DNA of 64,000 nt, from positions 4,979,837 through 5,043,836 of the forward strand of contig NZ_KI912270.1 of the NCBI RefSeq assembly GCF_000243415.2, read 5' to 3'. Positions 45,401 to 54,859 of this stretch are shown here, one piece after another. Numbering within the stretch: the stretch's first letter is position 1; the number at the start of each line of letters is the position of its first letter. The notes below the pieces were generated by a model. That model made no database searches and was not told the origin of the DNA. It was given only the letters and a program-made list of their open reading frames with translations. The DNA is from Mycolicibacterium tusciae JS617 (lineage in GTDB: Bacteria > Actinomycetota > Actinomycetes > Mycobacteriales > Mycobacteriaceae). A program made the translations under genes and the position numbers.

Positions 45401-45685
45401 GACGCCGCGTGGGCCGAGGGTTCGGCGCTCTCGATCCAGGAGGCGATCGCCTACGCCCAACGCGGTCGTGGTGAGCGCAAGCGCGCCAGCAGTGGATGGG
45501 CGTCGCTGACCCGCGCCGAGCTCGACGTCGTACGGCTTGTTAGCGAAGGCCTCGGCAACAAGGATGTGGCCGCACGGCTGTTCGTCTCACCCCGCACCGT
45601 GCAGGCGCACCTAACCCACATCTACACCAAACTCGGGCTGACCTCGCGAGTGCAGCTCGCGCAAGAGGCGGTGCGCCGCAGCTGA
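42410..45685 (+). CDS. Cyclase-STAND NTPase-TPR-LuxR regulator 2
   Basis: 1,091 aa from ATG 42410. Cyclase domain ([31 protein letters not shown]), NTPase ([32 protein letters not shown]), long TPR-like region, and LuxR HTH ([20 protein letters not shown] ... RTVQAHLTHIYTKLGLTSR). The most complete and undamaged of the family. A strong terminator follows 6 bp after the stop. It probably senses a signal through the cyclase/TPR parts and controls the divergent P450-2 gene (inference). Confidence 0.9.
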   Translation: MSETSWGDVDMGELPTGTVTLLLADVEGSTRLWETQPEQMKSAVARLDQTVSDAVATHHGVRPVEQGEGDSFVIAFARAADAVACALELQRAPLAPIKLRVGVHTGDVQLRDEGNYIGPTINRTARLRDLAHGGQTVLSGATEPLILDQLPPDVTVMDLGTHPLRDLPRPERVVQLCHPDLHNVFPPLRTVNIVVTENLPVQLSSFIGRTAEISAIREALANNRLVTLTGAGGAGKTRLAVQVAAETASEFADGVWYVDLAPITDPDVVPVTVVRALGLPDQPGQQTMDVVLRFIRDRRMLILLDNCEHLLDSSAALAIALLGAGPALTLLATSREPIGVTGEVSWRVPSLSLADEAIELFSDRARRTKLGFRVTAENCEAVTEICRRLDGLPLAIELAAARVRALSPDEIVGSLHEQFRLLTGGARTAVRRQQTLRASVDWSHALLSEPEQVLFRRLAAFFGGFDVDAAQAVAGDAGMERYQVLDQLTLLVDKSLVVAEDTRHGTRFRLLETVRQYAQEKLHESREGDDVRIRHRDHYTAMAARVDAPTGDSHQRRIEQADTEIDNLRAAFAWSRENSDAELALSLASSLQPLWLTRGRIQEGLGWLDAALADAAEHGADATAVSARAYADKALLMSFTGTTIELEDAERTLATARDLGDPALVARALTACGGLAQHDRELAEPYFAEAAGLAREIGDSRLLGQILALDALSALIVGEPVTAQPAAEEGLQTADSIGDAFVARQCRLALCWAHIFSSDLSGAAVLLGDLAEEASGVHDAMISMYASVMRAYALAYTRDAAGARAAAEMARQSASELFEYYEGTVLSILGFVHLAGGDASAAREVWEAARQRTGMDPTFASTYNWAAVAALACGDLASARRWADDVVSATKGCYLSISLASRARVEIAQGELDAAERDAYDSLDLAVRLASDLVVPFALDCLAIAASDTGNHLSAARLFGAAEAARQHMGIVRFEVLQADDDARITASRDALGEQDFDAAWAEGSALSIQEAIAYAQRGRGERKRASSGWASLTRAELDVVRLVSEGLGNKDVAARLFVSPRTVQAHLTHIYTKLGLTSRVQLAQEAVRRS

Positions 45686-45690
45686 ACCGC

Positions 45691-45718
45691 ACCCAGCACC
45701 ACCGGTGGTGTGGGTTTT
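45691..45718 (+). terminator. Terminator after regulator 2
   Basis: ACCCAG-CACCAC-CG-GTGGTG-TGGGT hairpin (one bulged base) followed by TTTTC, 5 bp after the stop codon. Confidence 0.85.
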
Positions 45719-45759
45719 CAGACTCCGTATCATCTCCACGCTCTGACCTGCTGCGATGC

Positions 45760-45878
45760 AGGCCGTCTCACGTCGCGAGATCTGGGTGACATCTCGGCGC
45801 GCGGTGACCCGGTCGTTCCCCGAGTTGTCTCACGCCGCCCCGCGGCCCGGTTGTCTCACTGGGACGCTTGATTCCTAC
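45760..45878 (+). repeat. Array repeat copy E (diverged)
   Basis: GGCCGTCTCACGTCGC ... CGAGTTGTCTCACGCCG ... CCGGTTGTCTCACTGGG ... TTGATTCCTACC. Lacks a clear GTAGGTTC start but keeps three GTCTCAC boxes and the TTCCTA end. Confidence 0.6.
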
Positions 45879-46025
45879 CCGGGCTCGTCAGGCTTAATGC
45901 CCTGCCTTTGGAGGCGATCTCACATGGCCACGGCGCCTGGATCCAGACCGAGCTGGCGGGGCGCACTTTCTAACCGAAGGGGATGATGGCCGCCTCGCCG
46001 CAACCGCAGCGGGCATGCTGGAGGC

Positions 46026-46784
46026 ATGCCAGAGCGATCGCCTGCGCATACCGACCGCCGTCGCGCGGGGGCGTTCGGCTCCGCTGCAGAGGAGTATGAC
46101 CGCCACCGCCCGCACTACCCACAGCCGCTCGTCGCCGACCTGGTCGCTCGTGACGGCATCCAGGCCTTGGACGTCGGCGCCGGGACCGGCATCGCGTCGG
46201 CCCAATTGCTGCAGGCCGGCGCAAACGTGCTCGCCATCGAGCCGGATCCGCGAATGGCCCGTGTCGCCGCCGGCAAGGGCATCCGCGTCGAGACGGCGAA
46301 GTTTGAGGAGTGGGAGCCGGCTGGCAGGTCGTTCGACCTCGTCGTCTTCGCCCAGTCGTTCCATTGGGTGGAGCCCCGGGTCGCGTTGATGAAGGTCTCG
46401 ACAATCCTGGTCCGCCCAAACGGTCACCTGGCACTGCTTTCGAACCGGATCACGCCCACCTCGCCGACACGGCGAGACTTAGACGAGGCGTACGCCGACT
46501 ATCTCGACGTGACCCAGAGGCCGGCCATCGACGCCGTCCACGATGTGGAGCTGACTGCGATGGTCAAAGAGTGCGGTTTCACCATCGAGCGGCGGCGCGT
46601 CGTCGAACGATTGCACTACGCCACCAACGAGTGGCTGAACATGGTGTTCACCTACTCCAACGTCCTCACGCTCGACCCGATGGCGCGCGCCGGGCTACGG
46701 TCGCGGCTCGAGCAGCGCATCGGCGCGGCCGGGGTCGATGCGCAAAACGACGCCGTAGCGGTCATCTGCACTCTCCATCGGTGA
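46026..46784 (+). CDS. Class I SAM-dependent methyltransferase
   Basis: 252 aa. SAM motif I is QALDVGAGTGIASAQLLQAG, followed by LAIEPDPRMARVAAGKG (motif II) and RSFDLVVFAQSFHWVEPRVA (motif IV). Similar to UbiE/SmtA-like small-molecule methyltransferases. A GTG 12 bp earlier is not evident; the ATG is preceded by GGAGGC. It is the single gene between array repeats E and F and is on the same strand as they are. The substrate is unknown. Confidence 0.85.
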   Translation: MPERSPAHTDRRRAGAFGSAAEEYDRHRPHYPQPLVADLVARDGIQALDVGAGTGIASAQLLQAGANVLAIEPDPRMARVAAGKGIRVETAKFEEWEPAGRSFDLVVFAQSFHWVEPRVALMKVSTILVRPNGHLALLSNRITPTSPTRRDLDEAYADYLDVTQRPAIDAVHDVELTAMVKECGFTIERRRVVERLHYATNEWLNMVFTYSNVLTLDPMARAGLRSRLEQRIGAAGVDAQNDAVAVICTLHR

Positions 46785-46903
46785 CAGTTGCCATTCAAAT
46801 CCGCCCTGCAACAACAAATCTCACGCAGATGGCCAATTGGCCAGACGGTGGCCATGTCGATTGAGAATTGGCCACGAAACTCGGAACCTACAGCGGTGCG
46901 GAT

Positions 46904-47012
46904 GTAGGTTCTCGCCGCGGATGACGTCTCACCACCGCCGCTGACTGCACTTCTCACGTTTGTCTCACGACGACAGCGGACCAGTTTGTCTCACGAACAT
47001 CTGCATTCCTAC
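46904..47012 (+). repeat. Array repeat copy F
   Basis: 109 bp: GTAGGTTCTCGCCGCGG ... GACGTCTCACCACC ... ACGTTTGTCTCACGACG ... CAGTTTGTCTCACGAAC ... TGCATTCCTAC. Preceded by GGAACCTACA, which forms a hairpin with TGTAGGTTC, and by the GGCCAATTGGCCAGACGGTG block shared with copy C. Confidence 0.9.
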
Positions 47013-47080
47013 GTCACAGCGCTGCAGCGGTTCGACCCTAGGGACGGTGTGGGTCCGCCAGAACTGAACCGGCGGCGGGC

Positions 47081-50000
47081 TCAACCGTGGCGCGCAGCCT
47101 CTTGGACGAGTTGCATTCGCGAGCTCAGGCCGAGCTTGGTGTAGACGTGGGTCAGGTGGGTCTGAACGGTGCGTGGGGAGATGAAGAGCCTTGCGCCGAT
47201 GTCTTTGTTGGACAGTCCCTCTCGGACGAGTCGGACCACGTCGAGTTCGGTCGGGGTCAGTGAGCCCCACCCGGTCGTGGCACGCCTGCGCTCACCGCGC
47301 CCGCGTTGGGCGTAGGCGATCGCCTCGTCGGTGGACAACTCCGCGCCCTCGGTCCACGCGGATTCAAAGTCCTGCTCGCCCAGCGCAGTACGCAGCGACG
47401 CCACCGAGGATTCGTAAGATGGTTGAAATACTTTGAACCGAACCTCGCCGCTGCGTTCTCGCATGGCTTGTGCCGCGCCGAACAGCCTTGCCGCCTCCCG
47501 GCAGCTTCCGGTACCGGCGGTCTCGCCGGCAAGGCATTCCATGGCATCGGGCATGCCAAGGTAGGTCTCAACCTCGGTGCCGCAGGCAAGCGCTGCGAGG
47601 GCGTCGTTACGAGCCTGTTGCGGTTCGTCGAGAGCGATCGCCACGCGCGCACGTGCTGTCAGTGCTTGCATCCGCCAGTATCGTCGTCCTGATCGCAGCG
47701 TCGTCAGCGAAGGATCGCGCTTGAATCAAGTTTCCTTGCGCGAACGCAACGTTCGCCATCATCGGCCCGTATACCCCTGCCATTTCTGGTTGCGCGCTGA
47801 TGTCCGGCCAACCCGCCTCGTTCGCCGCTCGCGCGGCCGCAGCATCACCCGCGGCCAACGACACGTACACCATGGCCGCATGGCTTGCGGCGGTGTATAT
47901 CGCACCGAACTCACCGGCCGCCTGCATCGCCGCGACTGCCGCCACGTGGGCCGCGTCGGTGTCTCCCGATACGCCAACGCTTGACCGAGACTTGCCAACG
48001 CAACGATCCGCGGAGCCATGTCTGTGGCTGAATCGGACGCAGTCCCGAGTTCACGGAATAAGTTGATCGCGTCGTCGAGATGCCCTTGCAGCATCTGTGC
48101 CCACCCGAGCCACATGCGACATTGATGGGTGACGAACCGGTCGCCGACTGCTTTGGCGAGGTCATGGCCTTCTGCGGCCGCCTCGCGGCACGGAATCGGG
48201 TCACCGGCTATGCAAGCCTCGGCCGCTTGCCAGTACAGGATTCGGCTGAGGCTCCACCGGTCTCCTAGTGTGCGGGCGAGAGGGATGGCCTCGTCGAAGT
48301 ACGGCCGCGCTGCTTCTGCGTTGTAGCCGTTGGCGCAACCGCACGCAGTGAGAGTGCGAACCAGCAAGGCGGGGTCGTCGGTGTTGCGCGCTATCGTCAA
48401 GGCCTGTTGGGCTCGAACGATGACGTCGCTGTCGCCCACAACGCCCATCCAGACGTCGAGCATGGCTCTATCTGCGAGCGCTCGTGCTCGTACCTTGGCC
48501 GACACGTCGGCAAGGGCGGTGGTGTCTGCTTCGAGTGCCGACTCGAACCATGTCAACCCCTCTCGGATACGGCCGAGGCCGAGCCAGAGCGGCTGCAGCG
48601 CCGATGCGAACTGCAGGGCGCTTGTCGTGTCGGCGTTCTCACAACTCCACGCGAATGCGGCTCGCATGTTGTCGATCTCTGTCTCGGCTTGCTCGAGTTG
48701 GTCGCGGCTGACGGGCGCTGGTGTGTCCAGCCGCATCGCCATCGCGGTGTAATGGTCGCGGTGCCGCGTGCGAACATCGACGGCCTCACCCGACTCGCCG
48801 AGCTTCTCGTGCGCGTAATGCCGGATCGTCTCCAGCAGCCGGTATCGCGTTCTGCCGCTGTCATTCTCGGCCACCACAAGCGATTTGTCGACGAGCAGAG
48901 ATAGCTGATCTAGAATCTGGTAGCGCTCGACGTCGGGTCCACCGGCGACGGCTTGGGTGGCGTCGACGTCGAACCCGCCGACGAACGCGCCGAGTCGACG
49001 GAAGAGGATCTGTTCGGTGTTGGTGAGCAGCGCGTGCGACCAATCGACGCACGCGCGCAGTGTCTGATGGCGTTGCACGGAGCTGCGCGCGCTGCCGGTC
49101 AGCAGCCGGAACCGATCGCGCAGACTCTCGAGGATCTCGTCCAACGACAACGCCCGCACCCGCGCCGCTGCCAGCTCGATGGCCAGCGGCATGCCATCGA
49201 GGCGACGGCAGATCTCCTCGACCGTGCCGAGGTTGTCGTCGTAGATCTTGAAGTCGGGCAACGCCCGCCGCGCACGGTCGGTGAACAACTCGATTGCTTC
49301 GGTGTCCAGTGACAGCGAGGGCACCCGCCACGTGACCTCACCGGGCACGCCGATCGGTTCGCGGCTTGTCGTCAGGAGCACTAACTGTGGGCAGCCGCTC
49401 AACAGCGCAGTCGTCAACGCGACGCAAGCATCGAGCAGATGCTCGCAATTGTCGAGCAACATCAGCGTCGGTTGGTCGCCGACAAACCCAAGCAGAGTGT
49501 CCATCGTGGAGCGGCCCGGCTGATCCGGTAGGCCCAGTGCGCGCGCCACCGTGGTCGGCACGATGTCGGGATCACTGAGCGGGGCCAGATCGACGTACCA
49601 CACACCGTGGCCGAACTGAGCCGCCATCTTGGCTGCGACCTGGATGGCCAATCGGGTCTTGCCCACTCCACCGGCGCCGGTCAGGGTCACCAGCCGGTTG
49701 GCGGCCAAGAACCGCTGCACGTCGCCGATTTGTGTCTCACGGCCCACGAAACTGGTCAGCTGTACCGGAAGGTTGAGCACGGCAACGGCTTTGGGTGTGC
49801 GCAGCGGAGGGAACTCATTGCGAACGTCGGGATGGCACAGTTGCACCACGCGTTCGGGGCGAGGCAAGTCGCGCAGCGGGTGGCTGCCCAGATCGGTCAG
49901 CCAGGTGCCGGTGGGAAGCTGCTCGGCGACGAGTTCGGCTGTCGCGCCGGACAGCACGGTCTGGCCGCCGTGGGCCAGATCGCGCAGCCTCGCGGTGCGG

Positions 50001-50395
50001 TTAATGGTGGGGCCGATGTAGTTGCCCTCGTCGCGCAACTGAATGTCGCCCGTGTGCACACCGATCCGCAGGCGGATCGGCGCCAACGGCGCTCGCTGCA
50101 AGTCCAGCGCGCATGCGACCGCGTCGCCGGCGCGCGCGAACGCGATCACGAAGCTGTCGCCTTCGCCTTGCTCGACCGGTCGCACTCCATCGTGGTTGGC
50201 GACGGCCTCCGCGACAACGCGATCGAGGCGCGCCACGGCTGCTGTCAATTCATCCGGTTGGGTCTGCCACAGCCGCGTTGAGCCCTCGACGTCGGCCAGA
50301 AGCAACGTCACTGTTCCGGTCGGCAGCAACTCGGTCACGCCCAGATCGCTCCAGTCCAGTGGCGGTATTTCCGCACGTGGATCAATCTCGCTCAT
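47081..50395 (-). pseudogene. Cyclase-STAND NTPase-TPR-LuxR regulator 3 with two frameshifts
   Basis: Begins ATG 50395 after GCTAGC, with cyclase ([16 protein letters not shown]), NTPase ([31 protein letters not shown]) and TPR regions intact to about 47970. A lost G in TATCGGGAGAC (expected GGGG) shifts the frame into VAAVAAMQAAGEFGAIYTAA, and a second shift near 47690 leads to the intact C-terminus with [20 protein letters not shown]. All domains are recognisable. Either a recent pseudogene or two sequencing errors; divergent from P450-3. Confidence 0.85.
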
Positions 50396-50569
50396 GCTAG
50401 CCAGCATCTGCCCACGACACAGGGCAAAACATCAGCGTGAGCGCGTATATGCGCCAATCGGGCCGCGCAGGAATACGACCCCGACCGCGCAGATATACGC
50501 GTCGTGGCCGATGGTTGGCGATCCGCGACGCCTCATTGTCGATTCGAGGACTTGACCAAGGAGGCCATC
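50396..50569. promoter_or_regulatory. Divergent promoter region, module 3
   Basis: AACATCAGCG (50428-50437) lies 33 bp from the regulator ATG, as in module 1. GCGCGTATATGCGCC near 50441 and GATATACGCG near 50491 form the clearest inverted pair of the GCGTAT/ATACGC motif. AAGGAGG precedes the P450 ATG. Confidence 0.65.
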
Positions 50570-51808
50570 ATGACCATCGCCGCTGACCGTTCCAGCTGCC
50601 CGAGCGTGTTCGATGCCGGACTGCCGGCCATTGACTACGGGCGAGTCCAGCACCCCGATGAGGCCCACGATCTCATCCGCGTGGCCCGTCGTCAGGCGCC
50701 GATCGCGATCGGACCTCACGGCCCGGAGTTGCTGACCTACGATCTGGTCCGCGCCACGCTGCGCGACCCCCGATTTCGTGTGCCGGAGGGCATGTTCCTT
50801 GCCGCCCAGGGCATCACCTCCGGCCCGCTGTGGGACCGGGTCGCCACGAACATCATCAGCCTCGATGGCGACCAGCATCATCGGCTGCGCCGCCTCGTGT
50901 CCAAGGCCTTCACACCCCGCGCAACCGCACGGCTGAACACCACGATCGTCGAGGTCATCACCGACCTGGTCGACCGCTGTACCGACCGGGGCCGCTGCGA
51001 TGTGGTCACGGACATCGCGCGCCAGTACCCGATCCCGATCATCTGCGCGCTCCTCGGCACACCATCGGAGGACTGGGAACTGTTCTCGGCTTGGACCGAC
51101 GACATCTTCAAGGCCTTCAGCTGGAACGCCGCCGCCGAGACACCGACCATCCTGGCTGCGTGGGACGAACTCGACTCCTACATCGACGACATGGTGGCCC
51201 GCCGGCGCCGCGTGCTCACCGAGGACCTGACCTCCGAGCTGATCCGCGCCGAAGACGACGGTGAGCGGCTCACCGCCGGCGAGCTGCGCATGCTGGTGGC
51301 CGGGCTGCTGATGGCCGGCACCGACACCACACGCAACCAGCTCGCCGGCTCGGTGCACGTCCTGTGCGACCGCACCGACCAATGGGCCCTCCTGGCCGCC
51401 CGTCCCGAGCTTGCGGCCATGGCCGCCGAGGAGACCATGCGCCACTCGCCAATCGCCTTCAGCGCGTTGCGGATAGCCCTGCACGATGTCGAACTCGCCG
51501 GAGTGATGATCCCAGCCGGCACCCTCGTCATCGCCAACACCGGCGCCGCCAATCGTGATCCCGCCGTATTCAACGACCCGGACCGCCTCGACATCACCCG
51601 CCAAGGCGCGGCGGCGATACAGACCTTCGGCGCCGGAACGCACTACTGCCTCGGCGCCAACCTTGCCCGCCGTGAGCTCGCCGAAGCCCTGGCCGTCATG
51701 ACGCGGCGCATGCCCAACGCCCGCCGAACCGGACCTGCCCCGTGGAAGCCAGTAACGGGCATGAGCGGACCGACCACCCTGCCCATCGCGTTCGATGCTG
51801 GGCACTGA
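50570..51808 (+). CDS. Cytochrome P450, module 3
   Basis: 412 aa from ATG 50570 with AAGGAGG upstream. I-helix LLMAGTDTTRNQLAGSVH, ExxR AAEETMRHSP, haem loop FGAGTHYCLGANLARREL. Closely related to P450-2 (same length, same ending TGPAPWKPVTGMSGP), so the two modules arose by duplication or repeated acquisition. Divergent from the frameshifted regulator 3, separated by 174 bp. Confidence 0.92.
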   Translation: MTIAADRSSCPSVFDAGLPAIDYGRVQHPDEAHDLIRVARRQAPIAIGPHGPELLTYDLVRATLRDPRFRVPEGMFLAAQGITSGPLWDRVATNIISLDGDQHHRLRRLVSKAFTPRATARLNTTIVEVITDLVDRCTDRGRCDVVTDIARQYPIPIICALLGTPSEDWELFSAWTDDIFKAFSWNAAAETPTILAAWDELDSYIDDMVARRRRVLTEDLTSELIRAEDDGERLTAGELRMLVAGLLMAGTDTTRNQLAGSVHVLCDRTDQWALLAARPELAAMAAEETMRHSPIAFSALRIALHDVELAGVMIPAGTLVIANTGAANRDPAVFNDPDRLDITRQGAAAIQTFGAGTHYCLGANLARRELAEALAVMTRRMPNARRTGPAPWKPVTGMSGPTTLPIAFDAGH

Positions 51809-51869
51809 AACGGTGTAGGGCACACCCCTCATCGCGCCATCCTCGTCGTCTGGTTGGGGTGATGATGAT

Positions 51870-51979
51870 GATTGTTCTCGCCTTCGGTGACATTTCAGCT
51901 GCCGGTGACCTAGTGGTTTCCCGGCTGTCTCACGGCGATTCCGGACCAGTTTGTCTCACGAACTGCTGCATTTCCTCAG
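51870..51979 (+). repeat. Array repeat copy G
   Basis: 110 bp: TTGTTCTCGCCTTCGG ... CGGCTGTCTCACGGCG ... CAGTTTGTCTCACGAAC ... TGCTGCATTTCCTCA. The inner half is almost identical to copy A. Confidence 0.85.
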
Positions 51980-52038
51980 CCGCCGACGCAGTGGCACCTC
52001 TGACAAGTCAGCCATGAGTCCGTTGTCTCAAATGTGGT

Positions 52039-54711
52039 CTATTTCGAGACGCCGTCGAGTTCTGCTCGGGCCTGGTCGATTTGGTCGTATGCGTAGGTGG
52101 CTATCTCGGCGGTGCTAATTGTCTCGCCCTTGTGCGCGAGCGATTCGTAATTTTGGTCACCGAGAACATCGCGCAGATGGGCTGTGGTGGTGCTCAGTTC
52201 TGGATACGTCGCCACGGTGAAGGGAGTCGACGCGAAACCGGCGATGGTGGCTGCGGATTCGTAGCGGCCCATCCGGTCAAGAACCGTCGCGAGGATAGCC
52301 ATCGGTGCTCGCATGGTCATTGGGTTACCCGAGTCGTGGCAATTGTGGATCGCCACGGCGACGTAGTGGAGCGCGCCGAGCGAGTCACCGTATTCGGCCT
52401 CGATTCGGGCAACAAGCATCGCCAGGAATGTCCCGTTGCCGCGGTTGCCGCTGTCTTCGGCAACCTGCAGCCCGCGGCGACCGGCCTCGAGAGCACCGAC
52501 CGGATCGGCATGGGTGAAGGCGCCCCCGAAGCCGAGGAGCGCGGAGGAGAGCACCCACGGATTGCGGGTGGCCTCGGCGGCTTCGATCAGCCCAGGGGTG
52601 GCTGCGATCGCCTCCTCATGTGCCTGGGCGACGGCGAGGGAGAGGATGAGGGAGGTCCTCGACACTGCGTGCGTGTCACGACCGCTCTGAACCCGGCTGC
52701 GGCACCAATCGACGGCCAGTTGAGGCCGGCCTGCGTACAGGTACGCGGTGGACAGCAGGCCCTCGATGCCGAACGGCACCTCGCCCCGACCGCTCTCAAC
52801 AACCGGGATGGCTGCATCGCTGTAACGCACAGCCTCCTCAACGCGTCCGGAGGTGTAGCACTGCGAGGCGATCACATACAGGAACGCGAGCCGGGGATGG
52901 TCGACAGCACAGGCCGGCTCGATCAACTCTTCGGCCCAGGCGATGGGCTCGTAGTTGTCGATGCAGAAGCCGAGGAACGGCGCGTAAGTGGCAATTGTGG
53001 CGGCATCATCGAGGTCGCCGCGGTCGGCAGCCCACCGGAACGCGGTACGCAGATTGGCCAACTCGATGGCGAACCAGTCGTAGGCCTCACGCTGGCGGGG
53101 ACTATCCCACAGCGACAAGATGTCGGCTTCCCGCGTGGCGAAGTGGCGGGCATGGGCGGTGCGCGCCTCGGCGGCCTCACCCGTACCGGCGAGTTGCTCC
53201 TCGGCGAACTGACGGATCGTCTCCAGCATCGAAAACCGAGTCCGCCCCGAGGAGTGATCGGCGACCATCAGCGACTTGCGGACCAACGCGTCGAGTAAGT
53301 CGAGAGTCGCGAAGTCATCGTCAGAGCCTGTGACGGCTAGAGCACCGACGAGGTCAAATCCTCCTGCGAACACCGAACAACGGTCCAGTAACGACCTTTC
53401 GCCATCGTCAAGCAGGTCATAGGACCACGCCACGGCGTGACGCAGTGTTTGATGGCGTTCCAACCCGCGGCGAGAACCGACGAGAAGACGGAACCGATCG
53501 CCGAGCCGGTCGCGTACCTCGGTGGCCGTCATCGACTGCATGCGTGAGGCCGCCAACTCGATGCCCAGGGGGATCCCGTCGAGTTGGCGACAGATCTCCA
53601 CCACGGCTGCCGATTCAGTGGTCGCGGTCAAAGGGATATCCTGCCTGACGGCTGCCGCGCGCTCGACGAACAGTGCCGCCGCCGACGATTCGATACCGTC
53701 CTTCAGATCAAGCGATGGCACTGCCCAGAGGTGTTCGTCGGGAGCCCGAAGTCCTTCGCGGCTGGTGGCAAGGACATTCACGGTCTGCGAGTGAGAGAAG
53801 ATTGCTTCGATCATGTCGGCTGCGGCGTCGAGGACGTGCTCGCAGTTGTCGAGCACCAACAGCCGCGACCGGCCTTCCAGCGCGGCGGCCACGGACTCAC
53901 TGACGGTCTTGCCGGGTTGCTGGGTGATGCCCAGCACCGCGGCCACCGCGTCAGGGACTGATGCGGGATCCGTGACGGCGGCGAGTTCGAAAACCCAAAC
54001 GCCGTCGGGGAACTCATCAGCCAGCTGCGCCGCGACTTCTAATGCGAGGCGCGTCTTGCCAACTCCGCCTACCCCGGTCAGCGTCACCAGACGGTGAGAC
54101 CGCACCGCGGTCGTGATCGCGTCGACGTCGGATTCGCGCCCAATCAGGCTCGTGGTCGGCGGACGCAGGTTTCCCGGCGTCGTATCCAGCGCCCGCAGCG
54201 ACGGAAATTCCACGCGGAGTCCCGCTGACCGTACTTGATACACCCCGACCGGTATCGGTACATCCCGCAGTCGTCGCGGTCCTAGATCTTGTAGATCAAG
54301 CCCGCTCAGCAGTCCGGCTGTCGAGTCGGCGACCAGTATCTGACCACCGTGACCGGCAGCCATCACCCGTGCGGCGCGATTGAGCACCGTGCCGAAATAG
54401 TCACCGTCGCGAAGCTCGGCCTCCCCGGTCGCAATACCCATTCGCACCGGCAGCTCAAGAGCGAGCTGGGCCTTGACAGCCGCGTCGACTGCGGACCGCG
54501 GCGATGCGAACGCCGCGACTACACCGTCACCTGTGTGACTGAATACGAAGCCGTCGCGTGATTCGATCGCGGTTTGAAGCACCTGGTCGTGCTTGGACAG
54601 GGCCGCCCGCATTGCTACCGCGTCGGATTCCCACCGACGAGTCGACCCCTCAATATCGGTGAACAGAAACGTCACTACCCCCGAAGGCGGGTCCCCCGTG
54701 GACACTCGCAC
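52039..54711 (-). CDS. Cyclase-STAND NTPase-TPR protein without LuxR domain
   Basis: 890 aa. Class III cyclase domain (VVTFLFTDIEGSTRRWESD, FSHTGDGVVAAFASPRSAVD, GTVLNRAARVMAAGHGGQIL), NTPase (VTLTGVGGVGKTRLALEV, RLLVLDNCEHVLDAA) and a TPR-like C-terminus. Unlike regulators 1-3 it ends without an HTH (AYDQIDQARAELDGVSK). It is therefore a signalling ATPase rather than a transcription factor. It is divergent from, and shares a 148-bp promoter region with, the TIGR02391/HEPN gene, which suggests a functional pair. Confidence 0.88.
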   Translation of the reverse strand: MRVSTGDPPSGVVTFLFTDIEGSTRRWESDAVAMRAALSKHDQVLQTAIESRDGFVFSHTGDGVVAAFASPRSAVDAAVKAQLALELPVRMGIATGEAELRDGDYFGTVLNRAARVMAAGHGGQILVADSTAGLLSGLDLQDLGPRRLRDVPIPVGVYQVRSAGLRVEFPSLRALDTTPGNLRPPTTSLIGRESDVDAITTAVRSHRLVTLTGVGGVGKTRLALEVAAQLADEFPDGVWVFELAAVTDPASVPDAVAAVLGITQQPGKTVSESVAAALEGRSRLLVLDNCEHVLDAAADMIEAIFSHSQTVNVLATSREGLRAPDEHLWAVPSLDLKDGIESSAAALFVERAAAVRQDIPLTATTESAAVVEICRQLDGIPLGIELAASRMQSMTATEVRDRLGDRFRLLVGSRRGLERHQTLRHAVAWSYDLLDDGERSLLDRCSVFAGGFDLVGALAVTGSDDDFATLDLLDALVRKSLMVADHSSGRTRFSMLETIRQFAEEQLAGTGEAAEARTAHARHFATREADILSLWDSPRQREAYDWFAIELANLRTAFRWAADRGDLDDAATIATYAPFLGFCIDNYEPIAWAEELIEPACAVDHPRLAFLYVIASQCYTSGRVEEAVRYSDAAIPVVESGRGEVPFGIEGLLSTAYLYAGRPQLAVDWCRSRVQSGRDTHAVSRTSLILSLAVAQAHEEAIAATPGLIEAAEATRNPWVLSSALLGFGGAFTHADPVGALEAGRRGLQVAEDSGNRGNGTFLAMLVARIEAEYGDSLGALHYVAVAIHNCHDSGNPMTMRAPMAILATVLDRMGRYESAATIAGFASTPFTVATYPELSTTTAHLRDVLGDQNYESLAHKGETISTAEIATYAYDQIDQARAELDGVSK

Positions 54712-54859
54712 AGGATGTCACAAAATGCCCACGTCAACCGGCCAATCGCGACTGACTTTCGAGACTCTCGTAACTCGTCTCTTTCGAGACGGACCGAGCA
54801 CGCAGCCGACCCACGCCAATTCGTTCGGACGTGTCTTACCCAGTCGATACCCTGCTGCC

